Below, piece after piece: positions 1 through 9,993 of a DNA stretch of 64,000 bases (the first letter of the stretch is position 1; each line of letters opens with the position of its first letter). The DNA comes from Ciborinia camelliae (lineage: Eukaryota; Ascomycota; Leotiomycetes; Helotiales; Sclerotiniaceae). The DNA lies in assembly GCA_025890175.1 (NCBI GenBank), contig JANPYM010000002.1, positions 1,502,091-1,566,090 of the forward strand, given 5' to 3'. A program made the position numbers and the translations under genes. A model generated the notes under the pieces. It worked only from the letters and a program-made list of their open reading frames with translations. It ran no database searches and was not told where the DNA came from.

Positions 1-584
1 TCGGTCTCCTCGTCCTCCTCCAGGAATCCACATCAACGATATCCTGGATATTCATCAATCTCATCCCAGGCATTGGAGTAGGTAGTCTCTTCTCCGCTCA
101 GGGCTTCGCGGCACAAGCATCAGCTAGCAACGCCGATCTTCCCTTCGCCGGAGCTATGTACTCCTTCTTTCGAGCGTTTGGTCAAACAATTGGTGTGGCA
201 ATCTCTGGAGTCATATTCCAGAATGCATTTCAAAACAAGATTCTCAAAACAGCATACGCCATCTACGCAAATGAATGGTCAAAGGACGCATCCGCATTTG
301 TTCAAATTGTGAAAGCATGGCCAGATACTGGTGCCGAGGGAGAAATGAAACAAGTTGTTATTGGCGCCTATGTTGAGAGTTTGAGAATGGTATGGATTGT
401 TATGTGTGCATTATCTGGATTGGCGTTTGTCACTAGTTTGGTGTTTACAAAGGAGATTGATATGAGTAGAGAGTTGGAAACTGATCAGGGGTTTGATTAT
501 GGATATACGGAGAGAAAGGGGAGAGAGAGTGGCAGGACTATTGTTCCTATTACGCCGCAGCATCATGGGGAGATGGTGGTTTAA
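1..584 (+). CDS. MFS drug transporter, C-terminal part (partial gene)
   Basis: The 5' end lies outside the window; the reading frame is open from base 3 to the TAA at 582-584. The visible part (about 193 residues) has the end of a transporter of the major facilitator superfamily. It holds a hydrophobic helix around ISWIFINLIPGIGVG, a conserved stretch of the type 'FRAFGQTIGVAISGVIFQN' characteristic of 14-helix DHA2/DHA14 drug:H+ antiporters, and a last membrane helix (VWIVMCALSGLAFVTSLVF) followed by a hydrophilic cytoplasmic tail. Such proteins export toxic compounds through the plasma membrane using the proton gradient. The substrate cannot be told from this fragment. It is followed about 440 bp later by a repeat element, then by a convergent glutathione transferase gene, so it may belong to a detoxification neighbourhood. 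Family assignment is fairly sure; the subfamily is an inference. Confidence 0.85.
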   Translation, partial: GLLVLLQESTSTISWIFINLIPGIGVGSLFSAQGFAAQASASNADLPFAGAMYSFFRAFGQTIGVAISGVIFQNAFQNKILKTAYAIYANEWSKDASAFVQIVKAWPDTGAEGEMKQVVIGAYVESLRMVWIVMCALSGLAFVTSLVFTKEIDMSRELETDQGFDYGYTERKGRESGRTIVPITPQHHGEMVV

Positions 585-1732
585 TGGTTGGATGTGGTGA
601 GGTTATAATTTATGGTATATAGTATATGTTACTTGGTCTGTTGGTCTGTATTTATGTTGGAAAGGGAAGCGCATTTGGTATATATCCTCGCATTAATGGG
701 ATGGTAAAAGGACTTGGGAGATACCCTCATTTGTAACGATTGTTTTGATCACTCCATACATAGCATACCTATCTTTGAATCGCATGATATAATTTAGGGT
801 TCGAATCCCACTGTCATCATTAATTGTCTTCTTTTTGAGGACTTTTTTTATACGCTTTTATTTTTTTTATTTTTATTTTTTTTTGACAATTTCGAGATTT
901 TGGAAGATGGATTTCTAGAAAATGTAGACGAGAATGAGTGGAGCAGCAGCCCCAGCCAGCAGAAAGGTTCATACGGCGCCTACGGTAAGTGATAAACTCA
1001 CGCTCTTAAAACGCCAAAAAGACGCGGGCGTGAGCTTAATTGAAAGTTTGAAATATAGAACCGATTCGGGTCAAAAATGAAATCTCAAAAAAAAAAAGCT
1101 TTAAGCCTTACCCTTCCTACCCTCTTACTAGCTTTTCCGAATCGATTCGGGTTGTTCGAGAGCCGATTCGGGTGGGAAAAGCTAGTAGAAAGTCAAGAAG
1201 GGCAAGAAGGGCAGGAAGGGTAGGACAAGCTTTAGGTAGCTTTATATATTTTATTTTAGGACCGAACGAATCGGTTATATAATTAAAATATTCACTTAAA
1301 CTGACGCTCGTGTTCGTCACAACATACCTATACTTACTATTAACCTAAAGAGATGCTATTTCTGGTGTCATGAAATAGGTCACTCGCACATCGATCAATG
1401 TGCAGCAACAGAAAAGGTCGGAATCATACCTAGAGTGGCTGCTGATCCAGCTTTGATCGGAATGGAATGAGTATGCTCTGCTCATGTACCATTTTGACAT
1501 ATGCAGTCAGGCCTTTTATACTACCTAGGTACATAGCAATCCTGAGAGCAAATCAAACATGATGAAATGCGAAACAATCTCAATCAGACATACTAGTGAG
1601 GCACAAAGCTTTCTATCACTGAAGGATACTTCAAAAGAGAAGGAATCACTGATCTATGGAGACTGTTTAGTGGGAGTGGATATTTTTTGTAGACCTACAT
1701 GACGAAGAGCACTAAATCACTTGATGCATCTT
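585..1732. other. Intergenic region between MFS and GST genes (convergent)
   Basis: This holds the 3' flanks of the two convergent genes, an A/T tract near 835-890, and the inverted-repeat element described separately at 1021-1318. The remaining 1319-1732 has no open frame with coding character; 1721-1732 lies just past the GST stop. A short tRNA-like T-arm word occurs at 796-810 but does not make a tRNA. Confidence 0.6.
1021..1318. repeat. MITE-like non-autonomous element with long terminal inverted repeats
   Basis: About 50 bases at the left end (1021-1072, beginning gacgcgggcgtgag and ending accgattcgggtc) match the reverse complement of the right end (1260-1318, beginning gacgaacacgagcgt and ending accgattcgttcggtc), with small gaps and mismatches. 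Inside is a second nested inverted repeat: 1097-1140 (cttacccttcctaccct, ttactagcttttcc) against 1174-1232 (ggaaaagctagta, gggcaggaagggtagg). The element is about 298 bp and has no coding capacity; no clear target-site duplication is seen. Length, hairpin architecture and lack of an ORF fit a miniature inverted-repeat element, but copy number cannot be seen here. Confidence 0.6.
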
Positions 1733-2830
1733 TTAATCCAATTCAATCCTACCTGCTACCAACTTACTCCAATCATGCTCGATTCCACTTTCAATATTAG
1801 GGATAGGACCCATTGGGGTAATAGCCTTTGGATTGATGCCCGCATGGCTCTTTGTGTACTGGGTATCGTTAGAGTCCAAGTATCATGGATGTTACGGACT
1901 ACTCACATTCTCCTTGATATGTTTGAAATCAGTAGTTTCCTTGAACCCCTCTACTTCCCAATATAGATTCTTCAACCACACATTCAATACCGGATAATCA
2001 TGACGAATCGTTCCAAGGTTACATTTGAAATGTTGCACATACACGGCATCGAAACGACAAATCGTCGGATACAACCTTAAATCCAATTCGGAAATTTCTG
2101 ATCCCAAGACATATGGACCTCCATTCTTCTTGACGATCTCTTCAATCCGATTTAGCGCCTTGAATAATGGCACAACATTTCTGTCGTATGTTTCCTGGTC
2201 CGGCGCAAATCCAGCCTTGTACACCCCGGTATTGATGTCACTTTGCATCCATTCTCCTATTTCATCGATATCCTTGGCCAGGTGTTCGGGATAGAAATCC
2301 AATTTCTTATATTCGTCATCCAATATGCTATCAAATCCAGTATTTAGATTTCGCAGGATCTCCAAGCTTTCATTGCAAACAATCTGATTTGTCTTCTTAT
2401 CCCAAAGAACGGGCACCGAGAATTTCCCTGTGTAATCTTTCCGAGAGCGGAAGTACACATCGTGAAGGTATTCGGAATTGAAGAGATGGTCCTCAGTTGC
2501 GCCGGGGTACGGATCGGTTTCTGTCGCAAATTTCCAACCAGGCCAACCTTTATCGTCGCCTTTTGGATAGGGTTTGACGACGGAGATGGGGAGAATGGAG
2601 GTGAGACCTTTGAGATGTCGCATTAGGTTCACTCGGTGGGCGAATGGGCAGAATAGGCCTATTTGAGCAATCATCAGAACAATTCGCAGATATGACTTGA
2701 AGAATGATGATTTACCAATGTACAAATGGTATCGATCCTTTTCGGGAGGGAATTGCCCTCCTACTTCAATTTGACCATGCCAACTACCATCTTTTGGCAC
2801 AGATTGTCGTCTTGCGGCGGTTGAAGACAT
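1733..2830 (-). CDS. ECM4: Omega-type glutathione transferase / glutathionyl-hydroquinone reductase (ECM4/GTO-like)
   Basis: Three exons on the minus strand: 2830-2716, 2658-1907 and 1858-1733 (introns 2659-2715 and 1859-1906, the latter with a CTAAC branch site). They give 330 residues. The start at 2830 sits in a good context (AAAATG); an in-frame upstream GTG/ATG extension to 2884 is unlikely to be used. The N-terminal thioredoxin-like fold carries the catalytic cysteine in LFCPFAHR (Cys42; most relatives read CPWAHR), followed by GWPGWKF and an all-helical C-terminal domain. The last exon gives the typical family ending around YTKSH..INP.AITPMGP. Enzymes of this family use glutathione to reduce glutathionyl-hydroquinones and related conjugates or act as thiol transferases, in cytosol or peroxisome. 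The first intron is a multiple of three without stops. The gene is divergent from the ABCC transporter at 3901. Confidence 0.88.
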
Positions 2831-3900
2831 TTTAAAATGTTGCCTGTTCAAATTATTATGAATAATCGGCGGAATTGATACCACCCTTACTCATCTCAAT
2901 TGTGAAGTCAAAAGGGGACCGCTGTGCTTTCCTTTCATACTTTCACATATTATAACTTCTTCAAAGGACGTACGGCATCATGAGTGCGGGGTCGCATTGT
3001 TGTACGCTTCCTAGGTATCTAGGTACTGTACTCTGTGTTCCTTCCCATCCCATGGAATTGGATGACGGAAACATTACTAATACCGGACTTCGTTTATTCC
3101 ATCAATCAATGATTGGTTACAGCGTCTGTCAATACCTACCTGGGTACCTTGAAGGTGCTTACTGCGAATACCTGTGTAACCTCACAATGTATCCGAGTCC
3201 CCATTGGTCTATCACCAAGATTTATGGAGCATGCACCGCCCCGTATCTGGTACCTAATAAGGTAGGTACGGGCGGACCTACCTAGGTAGTATAGGTAGGA
3301 ACCCCCTTTTAGGTACCTAGGATTGTAAACAACGCAACCTGATAGGCAAGAAGATTGGGGGTGTCGGATCCGGAGACAACGATATCTATGACGGGAATAT
3401 ATCAAATATACCCGTCTGGGAAATTATTATTATTACCTACTGTCCATACCTCCCTACCTGTTACAACATCGTATAGAACGAACAAGTACAGTCCAGTCTA
3501 GTCTAGTACATCACATTATATCACCTCGCATTACATCCATCCATCCATACATTACATACATTACACACACATTACATACCTTAGGTACATCATCGAAATC
3601 CTTGCTCGTATAACTATAATCTACCTATCTTATTACCCAGGTCCTACAGTATCTTCTACCTTATCCACGTCGATCAATTGGATAAATCCGCATCTCATCA
3701 CCAACGCGGTTTATGGTTGCCTAGGTACCTACAACTTGTAAGTCCATACATAGATAACCTGTTATCATTCAGATTCCAGCTACACCGCCTCCATATAAAA
3801 ACACTTACGAAGTTCAAACTTCAAATATCCAACCTGAATCTGCAAACATTTCCAAATGAGGACGGGATCATACCATCAAATATAGGTGGACGCCGGACGG
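2831..3900. promoter_or_regulatory. Shared divergent promoter region of the GST and ABCC transporter genes
   Basis: About 1.07 kb separates the start codons of two divergent genes, so it must hold both promoters. It contains a dense group of TAGGTACC/CCTAGGTA words at about 3255-3320 and again near 3720-3730, a CATTACATAC-rich stretch at 3525-3590, and a pyrimidine-rich leader before the transporter ATG. I recognise no specific operator; short open frames here lack coding features. Confidence 0.5.
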
Positions 3901-6900
3901 ATGGATTCTTATAGCAATGAGCTGTCTTATGCGGCTCCCGCACTCATTGGATTATTCACCATCCCAACTGCATGGCGATTCGTGAGAAACTTCAAGCAAC
4001 CCAGATCAACCAATCATGAAGCTCTCTATGAAGACAGAGATGGGGTGGCCACGGAAGAATCCATGGCTAATCACTCCACCAAACTTCAATTCGTGATTAT
4101 TTTCACTTCTCTCATTGTGGGACTTCTGGTTTCCTTTGGATTGGCCGTTTTTGCTACTGTCGAGAAGAATAAGGGGTTCTCGGATTTATGTTTGGCGCAA
4201 ATTTGGTTATTATTCGTATCTTGGGTAAGCTTGACCTCTTGTAAGGTTACAAAATCAGCCTGATGCTAACAAATCTTAGATTCTTACTTTCATTCAAATA
4301 TTGGAGACTTCAAGAGAAGGCCAACCTGTATTAAAATTTCAAAAAGGTTTATTTAATTCCTTTTCATGCATTTTGATAGGTGTTCTCGCATGCCTTGTGC
4401 TATCCGGTCCTCCTCCATATCAACCCCCTGTTCGCCTCGCAATAGTCATCCCAACAGCCCTCCAAATTATTGCTGCTGCAATCAGTGCTTTAACATTCTA
4501 CTTCGTCGAGCGCCGCCCTGATGTTTTCACTCCTGATGGAAAGGTTGTGGAAAGGCAATTTAAGAAATCATTATGGAATAGATATGCCTTCAATTGGAGT
4601 TCTGAGCTCCTCGATATTGCCTCGGAAAAATTGATTGAAGTATCGGATCTTCCTGCTATGGATGGACATATACGTTCAAAAGATGTAAGAGAGTCCTTCA
4701 AGTCGATAGTATTGAAGTCTACAGTCCCATTATGGCTCCAAATTTTCTGGGCATATCGTACGCCCATATTTACTCAATGGGTGTTGGTAATGATCTCATC
4801 TGTCATTGACGCTGCACCTCAGTTTGCTGTGTTGAAACTATTACAATACCTTGAGGCTCGTCAAGGGTTTGATGCAATCGATCCTCAAGCATGGGTCTGG
4901 GTGTTTGGTCTTTTCGCAGCTACAATTGCGGAAACTCTAATTGATAATCGAATTAGTTGGTTGATGTGGTCCGATATTGCAATTCCCATTAGATCGACCC
5001 TAACATCACTCATTTTCGAAAAGATGATGAATATGAAAGACTGCAAGGAACCCCCCAAGCCAGAAGTATCCGATGAAGCCACAGATAAGGCAAAGGATTC
5101 TTCTGAGGCAGATGGTGCTACAAAGGCCAACGGGGACGCCAATCCCAACGGAACTGCAAAATCAAATGTACCGAATGGCCACGGACTTCATGCGCCCGCA
5201 GCCAAGAAAGAGAAGGGTGCAGATACAAAGAAGCTCGAAACCGATAAAGACATCGTCAATATGTTTGCCGTGGACGCAAATCAAGTCGGTGTCTTTGGAG
5301 CTGTTAATCAGTTTTATATTTCGTTTTTCTGTAAATTTGTCGTTTCCATTGTATTCCTGTGGCTTTTGGTAGGCTGGGAGAGCATGGGCGCCGGTATGCT
5401 AGCAATCATCGGCATGGCTCCAATAAATCAAGCCCTTGCAAAGAGATATGGAGGTTTCCAGAAAGAATTGATGAAGGCTCGAGATAAGAAAACTGCCATA
5501 GTTACTGAGGCACTTAACGGTATCCGGCAAATTAAGTTCTCCGCAAACGAATGTCAATGGAGCGAGAAGATATTTGAAGCTCGTGAAGAAGAAATCGTTA
5601 AACTTTGGAAGGCCAAGATCAACAACCTGTATATGATGGTCGGTTCAAATGTTGCTCCGGTACTTCTAACAGTCTTGGCTCTGGCTACATACTCTTATAT
5701 TCACGGAGACTTGCTCCCATCGGTTGCATTCACAGCACTGGTATGTTTGACCATTTTTATGTTTTATAACTTGTATTTTTGACACGTTTTATACGACGAG
5801 AGACATGGGGCGGGCTAGGCGTCGGCACACAGTACTACTGATTATCGCACACGAAATTATGAAATGATTTGGCTGACTTATCTTTTGAAAACAGGGGGTA
5901 TTTATGCAGCTTGAAGGCGTCCTAGGAATGGTTCCTTTCCTGTTCATGATGGGGATGAACGCAAAAGTAAGTTGCGATCGAATCGAATCTTTTCTCCAGT
6001 CTCCAGAAAAGCCAGAGAACACCTACCCCGGTGATTCCATTACTTTCGAGAACGTATCTGTCAGCTTTCCGTCAAAATCCAAGATTTCAGAAGAGGAAGA
6101 CAGATTTGTTCTTCGGGACCTTACTCTCCAGTTCCCCAACAATGCTCTGAGTGTTATATCAGGACCTACAGGCTCTGGAAAGTCGCTTCTTCTCTCGGCC
6201 ATATTAGGTGAAGTTGAGGTTTTATCTGGCAATATCACTGTACCTCGACCACCTCAAGCTGGTGAGCGCCACGATAGCAAAGCTACAGCTGCTGATTGGC
6301 TCATACCCTCGGCCATAGCATTTGTCTCCCAAACTCCATGGATCGAGAATGCTACCATTAAAGACAATATCCTGTTCGGACTACCGTTCGACTCTATACG
6401 ATATCAAAAGGTACTTGACGCATGTGCACTTACGAAAGATCTCGACATGTTTGATGACGGTGACATGACAGAAGTTGGTGCTCAAGGTATCAGTCTAAGT
6501 GGTGGTCAAAAGTGGCGTTTGACTTTAGCAAGAGCTTTCTACTCACGTGCTGGAATACTGATACTCGATGATGTCTTTTCAGCCCTTGACGCACATGTTG
6601 GAAAAGAAATCTATGACAATGCAATCATGGGCGAGCTCTCCGAAAAAAGGACCCGAATCCTAGTAACACATCATGTGTCACTATGCCTTCCACGTGCAAG
6701 TTACGCCGTTCAACTATCGAAGAATGGAGGACTCGAGCATGCAGGTTCCATCGATGAACTTAAAAAGACTGGAAATTTTGATGATATTATCAAGGCACGG
6801 CAAGGTGCAAAATTGCCAGATGATGAGGTGGCGAATGCTTCTGGGGCAAATGGGGGCAAAAAGCCGTCCGATGAACCAGCCTCCAAACCCAAAAAGCTTA

Positions 6901-9205
6901 TCGAAGATGAGAAACGAGAAACTGGTAGTGTCAAGTCAAGCGTTTATATTAAATATCTCATGGCGACCGGTGGCATTCCATTTTGGGGAGTGGTCCTCAT
7001 GTTTTATTTAGTTGCCGAGGTATGCCCACTGAATCCTCTGTTCTTAATACCTAACTGTTTTCCTATCTCAACCCACTTTTATGTTTCCTCATATGCACTC
7101 TTTTTCCTTTCTAATAGAGCGTCAACTCCTCATTTTCCTCCAAGATCTTCCTTTGATAGGCAATACTGACATCCCGATCTTGCAGTCTTTGATAATAGGA
7201 CGATCCTGGTGGATTAAGCTATGGACATCTTCTTATGAACATTCTGAGATGAACATGAATAGTTTCAACTCTACGCATTTATCCTACATTGTCACCATGC
7301 AGCAGCAGCTTCGCCCATCAGTGTTCGTCTCAAAATTGAACAATCCGTTCTCTAGAGATCACACATTGGGCTACTATCTGCTTGGCTATGTCCTGATCTC
7401 GATTGTATCAGTTTTCGTTGCCACTGCTAGATACTATTTTATCTATCGTGGATCTCTATCCGCTTCAAGAAATGTGTTCAAGGAGATGACGAATATTGTT
7501 CTTCGTACTCCTTTGCGATGGTTGGACACTGTGCCTACGGGACGTATTTTGAATCGATTCACCGCAGATTTCTCTGCTATGGATTCACAACTTTCCACAA
7601 ATTTTGCTCAGACCGCTTCTGCATTCCTTGAAATCATCGGAATCATGGTTTCTGCGTAAGTTGCAACGTCATGTTCTATTAAATACACTTCTAACGAGTC
7701 TCTAGGTTCTTCGTCTCGCCATATATTATCATCATCGCAGTTGTCCTACTAAGCATTTGCACTTATATAGCCCTCCTTTACATCAAAGGCGCACGCTCTA
7801 TCAAACGTCTTGAATCAATTCAAAAATCCCCCATGATTTCGCACTTTGGATCAGCTCTTGCAGGTCTTACTACCATCCGTGCATTCTCAAATGCACCGGT
7901 TTTTGAAGCCAAGATGCATGAGATGGCAGACTCATTTGCAGCTGCAACATGGCACAATTGGCTCTTTAATAGATGGTTTGGACTGCGTATGGCATTGGTC
8001 GGATCGTTCTTCTCATCGTGTGTTGCTGCATTTATTGTCTCCACCCATGGTGTTGATGCGAGTCTAGCTGGGTTTGCACTTGCATTTGCATTGAGTTATA
8101 GAAGGTCTGTTATCCATACTATTCGCCTTTTGGCGAGCACAGAGCTTGACATGAATGTATGGATTACCCCTCAAATCTTTTATCGAGAGGCAATTACTGA
8201 CTCGCGGATGCTCTAGGCTGCTGAGCGAATTTTTGAGTATACGCAATTAGAGACGGAACCTCAAGGCGGAACAGATAACATTCGCGCCTCATGGCCAGAA
8301 GAAGGTAAACTAGAAGTAACAGACTTAGAGGTTGGGTATGCCGAAGGATTACCGGCAATTTTGAAAGGATTGACTTTCTCAGTGGGTAAAAATCAACGGG
8401 TTGGAATTGTTGGAAGGACAGGCACTGGTCAGTAGGACTCACAGAATATTACATGCAAAGCTCTGATAATCTCCTAGGAAAATCAACATTCTCTCTAGCC
8501 CTCTTCCGCTTCTTAGAGGCTCGAGCAGGTACCATTATGATCGACGGAATTGACATCTCCACCCTCAAACTCCACGACCTTCGAACCAGACTCTCAATTA
8601 TTCCTCAGGATCCTGTTCTCTTCTCCGGTACCATTCGCTCCAACCTGGACCCCTTTGACGAATTCTCCGACCAACAACTCAAAGAAGCCCTCCAACGTGC
8701 CCATCTGATTCCATCCGCCAACAACACGCCAACCCCCGAACCCGCCGAATCATCCACCGCTGCATCAAGCAGCTCCACCACCGCCACCGAAACCCTCCAC
8801 AAAGAAAATACAAACATATTCCTCAACCTCACCTCCCCCATCTCCTCTGCCGGCGCCAATCTTTCCCAAGGCCAAAAACAACTTCTCTGCCTCGCGCGCG
8901 CCATTCTCTCACGACCGAAAGTTCTCCTCCTCGATGAAGCTACCTCGGCCGTTGATATGACGACCGATACGCTCATCCAACGCAGTATCCGTGAAGAATT
9001 CTCAAATACCACGTTATTGGTTGTAGCGCATAGATTAAGTACCGTGGCGGATTTCGATCGGATATTGGTTATGCGGGATGGGGTCGCGGCGGAGTTTGGT
9101 AGTCCGAGGGACTTGTTGGAGATAGAGGATGGAGTTTTCAAAAGCATGGTTGAACAGAGTGGGGAGCGTGGAGAGTTGGAGAAGACGATTAGAGGGGGGT
9201 TGTAA
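3901..9205 (+). CDS. ABCC (MRP-type) full-size ABC transporter
   Basis: Seven exons: 3901-4224, 4280-5740, 5895-7019, 7186-7655, 7706-8156, 8217-8427 and 8478-9205. Together they give 1589 residues. The ATG at 3901 is the first in frame. Order: an N-terminal TMD0 with about five membrane helices (residues 1-170), first transmembrane domain, NBD1, second transmembrane domain, NBD2. NBD1 has Walker A GPTGSGKS (near residue 685), signature LSGGQ and Walker B ILILDD with Asp in place of the catalytic Glu, as usual for this subfamily. NBD2 has GRTGTGKS (split by intron 6), signature [16 protein letters not shown] and H-loop AHR. ABCC pumps export organic anions and glutathione conjugates across plasma or vacuolar membrane using ATP. 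A polar, Asn/Lys-rich insertion (about residues 360-430) lies in TMD1 and a Ser/Thr-rich insertion precedes the NBD2 signature. Introns 2 and 3 are long (154 and 166 nt). The exact substrate is unknown. Confidence 0.93.
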
Positions 9206-9993
9206 ATTGTAATTGTGGGGTTGTAGACGGGGGGTAATGATTGTTTTGAGGAATTGGAAATGGGAAACTTACATAGGTATTTAGAAGTGGTTGTTTTGGT
9301 TTGTTAGACTTAATATTTAAATATTTTTTTGTGTCTTCTTTTGCTTTTTGTTCTTTTTTGGACTGGCTCTCGTTGCTCGTAAGGTTTTACTTGAAATCAA
9401 GATGATTTGTCTTCCGTGCTGTGATAAATTGTTCGCTTTCACTGCGCATGTTACTTTAAATTCCGTTTTGATGTAACCGCTTCTTCCTCATCAGCTTGCT
9501 CCCTCCTTCTCCAACCCTGTTCGGCACGATTGTGATCATGAACGCGGTTCTTGCATTTGCTAAATATATTAGTGATCAAGTAATAGTGCCATTTAATCTC
9601 GGTCGTGAGCACGTCGTCGTCGTCGTCGTCCTCAATGATTCAGGCGATGTCGAGGACGAAGTTGAACAGATTCTCCGCCCGGAAAGAAATCGAACAAGAG
9701 TTCCACAACCATAACCACTGGCAAGGAACATATGATACAAGCATTTTTATTCTTCTATAAACTAACTACCAGTACTGTACTAATGTAATGAATATTTATA
9801 CCCTCTTCCCAAGAAAACAAAAGAAAGTTGCACTAATAAATACTACCATGGCACCATCTATCTATTCACCTTGTCCCACAAAAATTAATATCCCTTGCGC
9901 ACCAGGTATACCCACCCACAACCAAAAGATAACTAATCCTGATAACCCAAATCCATAAGCCATACGCTTCCTTGCCTATTTCAGAGACCGCAC
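9206..9993. other. Intergenic region between convergent genes
   Basis: This is the 3' flank of the ABC transporter and of the minus-strand gene ending at 9994. It is mainly AT-rich untranslated sequence, with T tracts at 9320-9360 and a CGT trinucleotide run at 9612-9630. A 72-codon frame at 9496-9714 runs through the CGT repeat and has no recognisable features. Confidence 0.6.
9612..9630 (+). repeat. (CGT)n microsatellite
   Basis: Six consecutive CGT units followed by C, read directly from the sequence, in the 3' flank between two convergent genes. Confidence 0.9.

Noticed and set aside
790..822. tRNA-like 3' end (ggttcgaatcc, then tgtcatc and a T-run)
   Set aside because: Only three pairs form in the T stem and no matching 5' acceptor strand or anticodon arm lies upstream, so at best it is a remnant.
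8605..9147. Minus-strand frame of 180 codons antisense to the ABCC NBD2
   Set aside because: It lies entirely within a conserved coding exon and has no recognisable product.
9496..9714. 72-codon frame with a Val run
   Set aside because: The Val run is the translation of the CGT microsatellite; the rest has no features.
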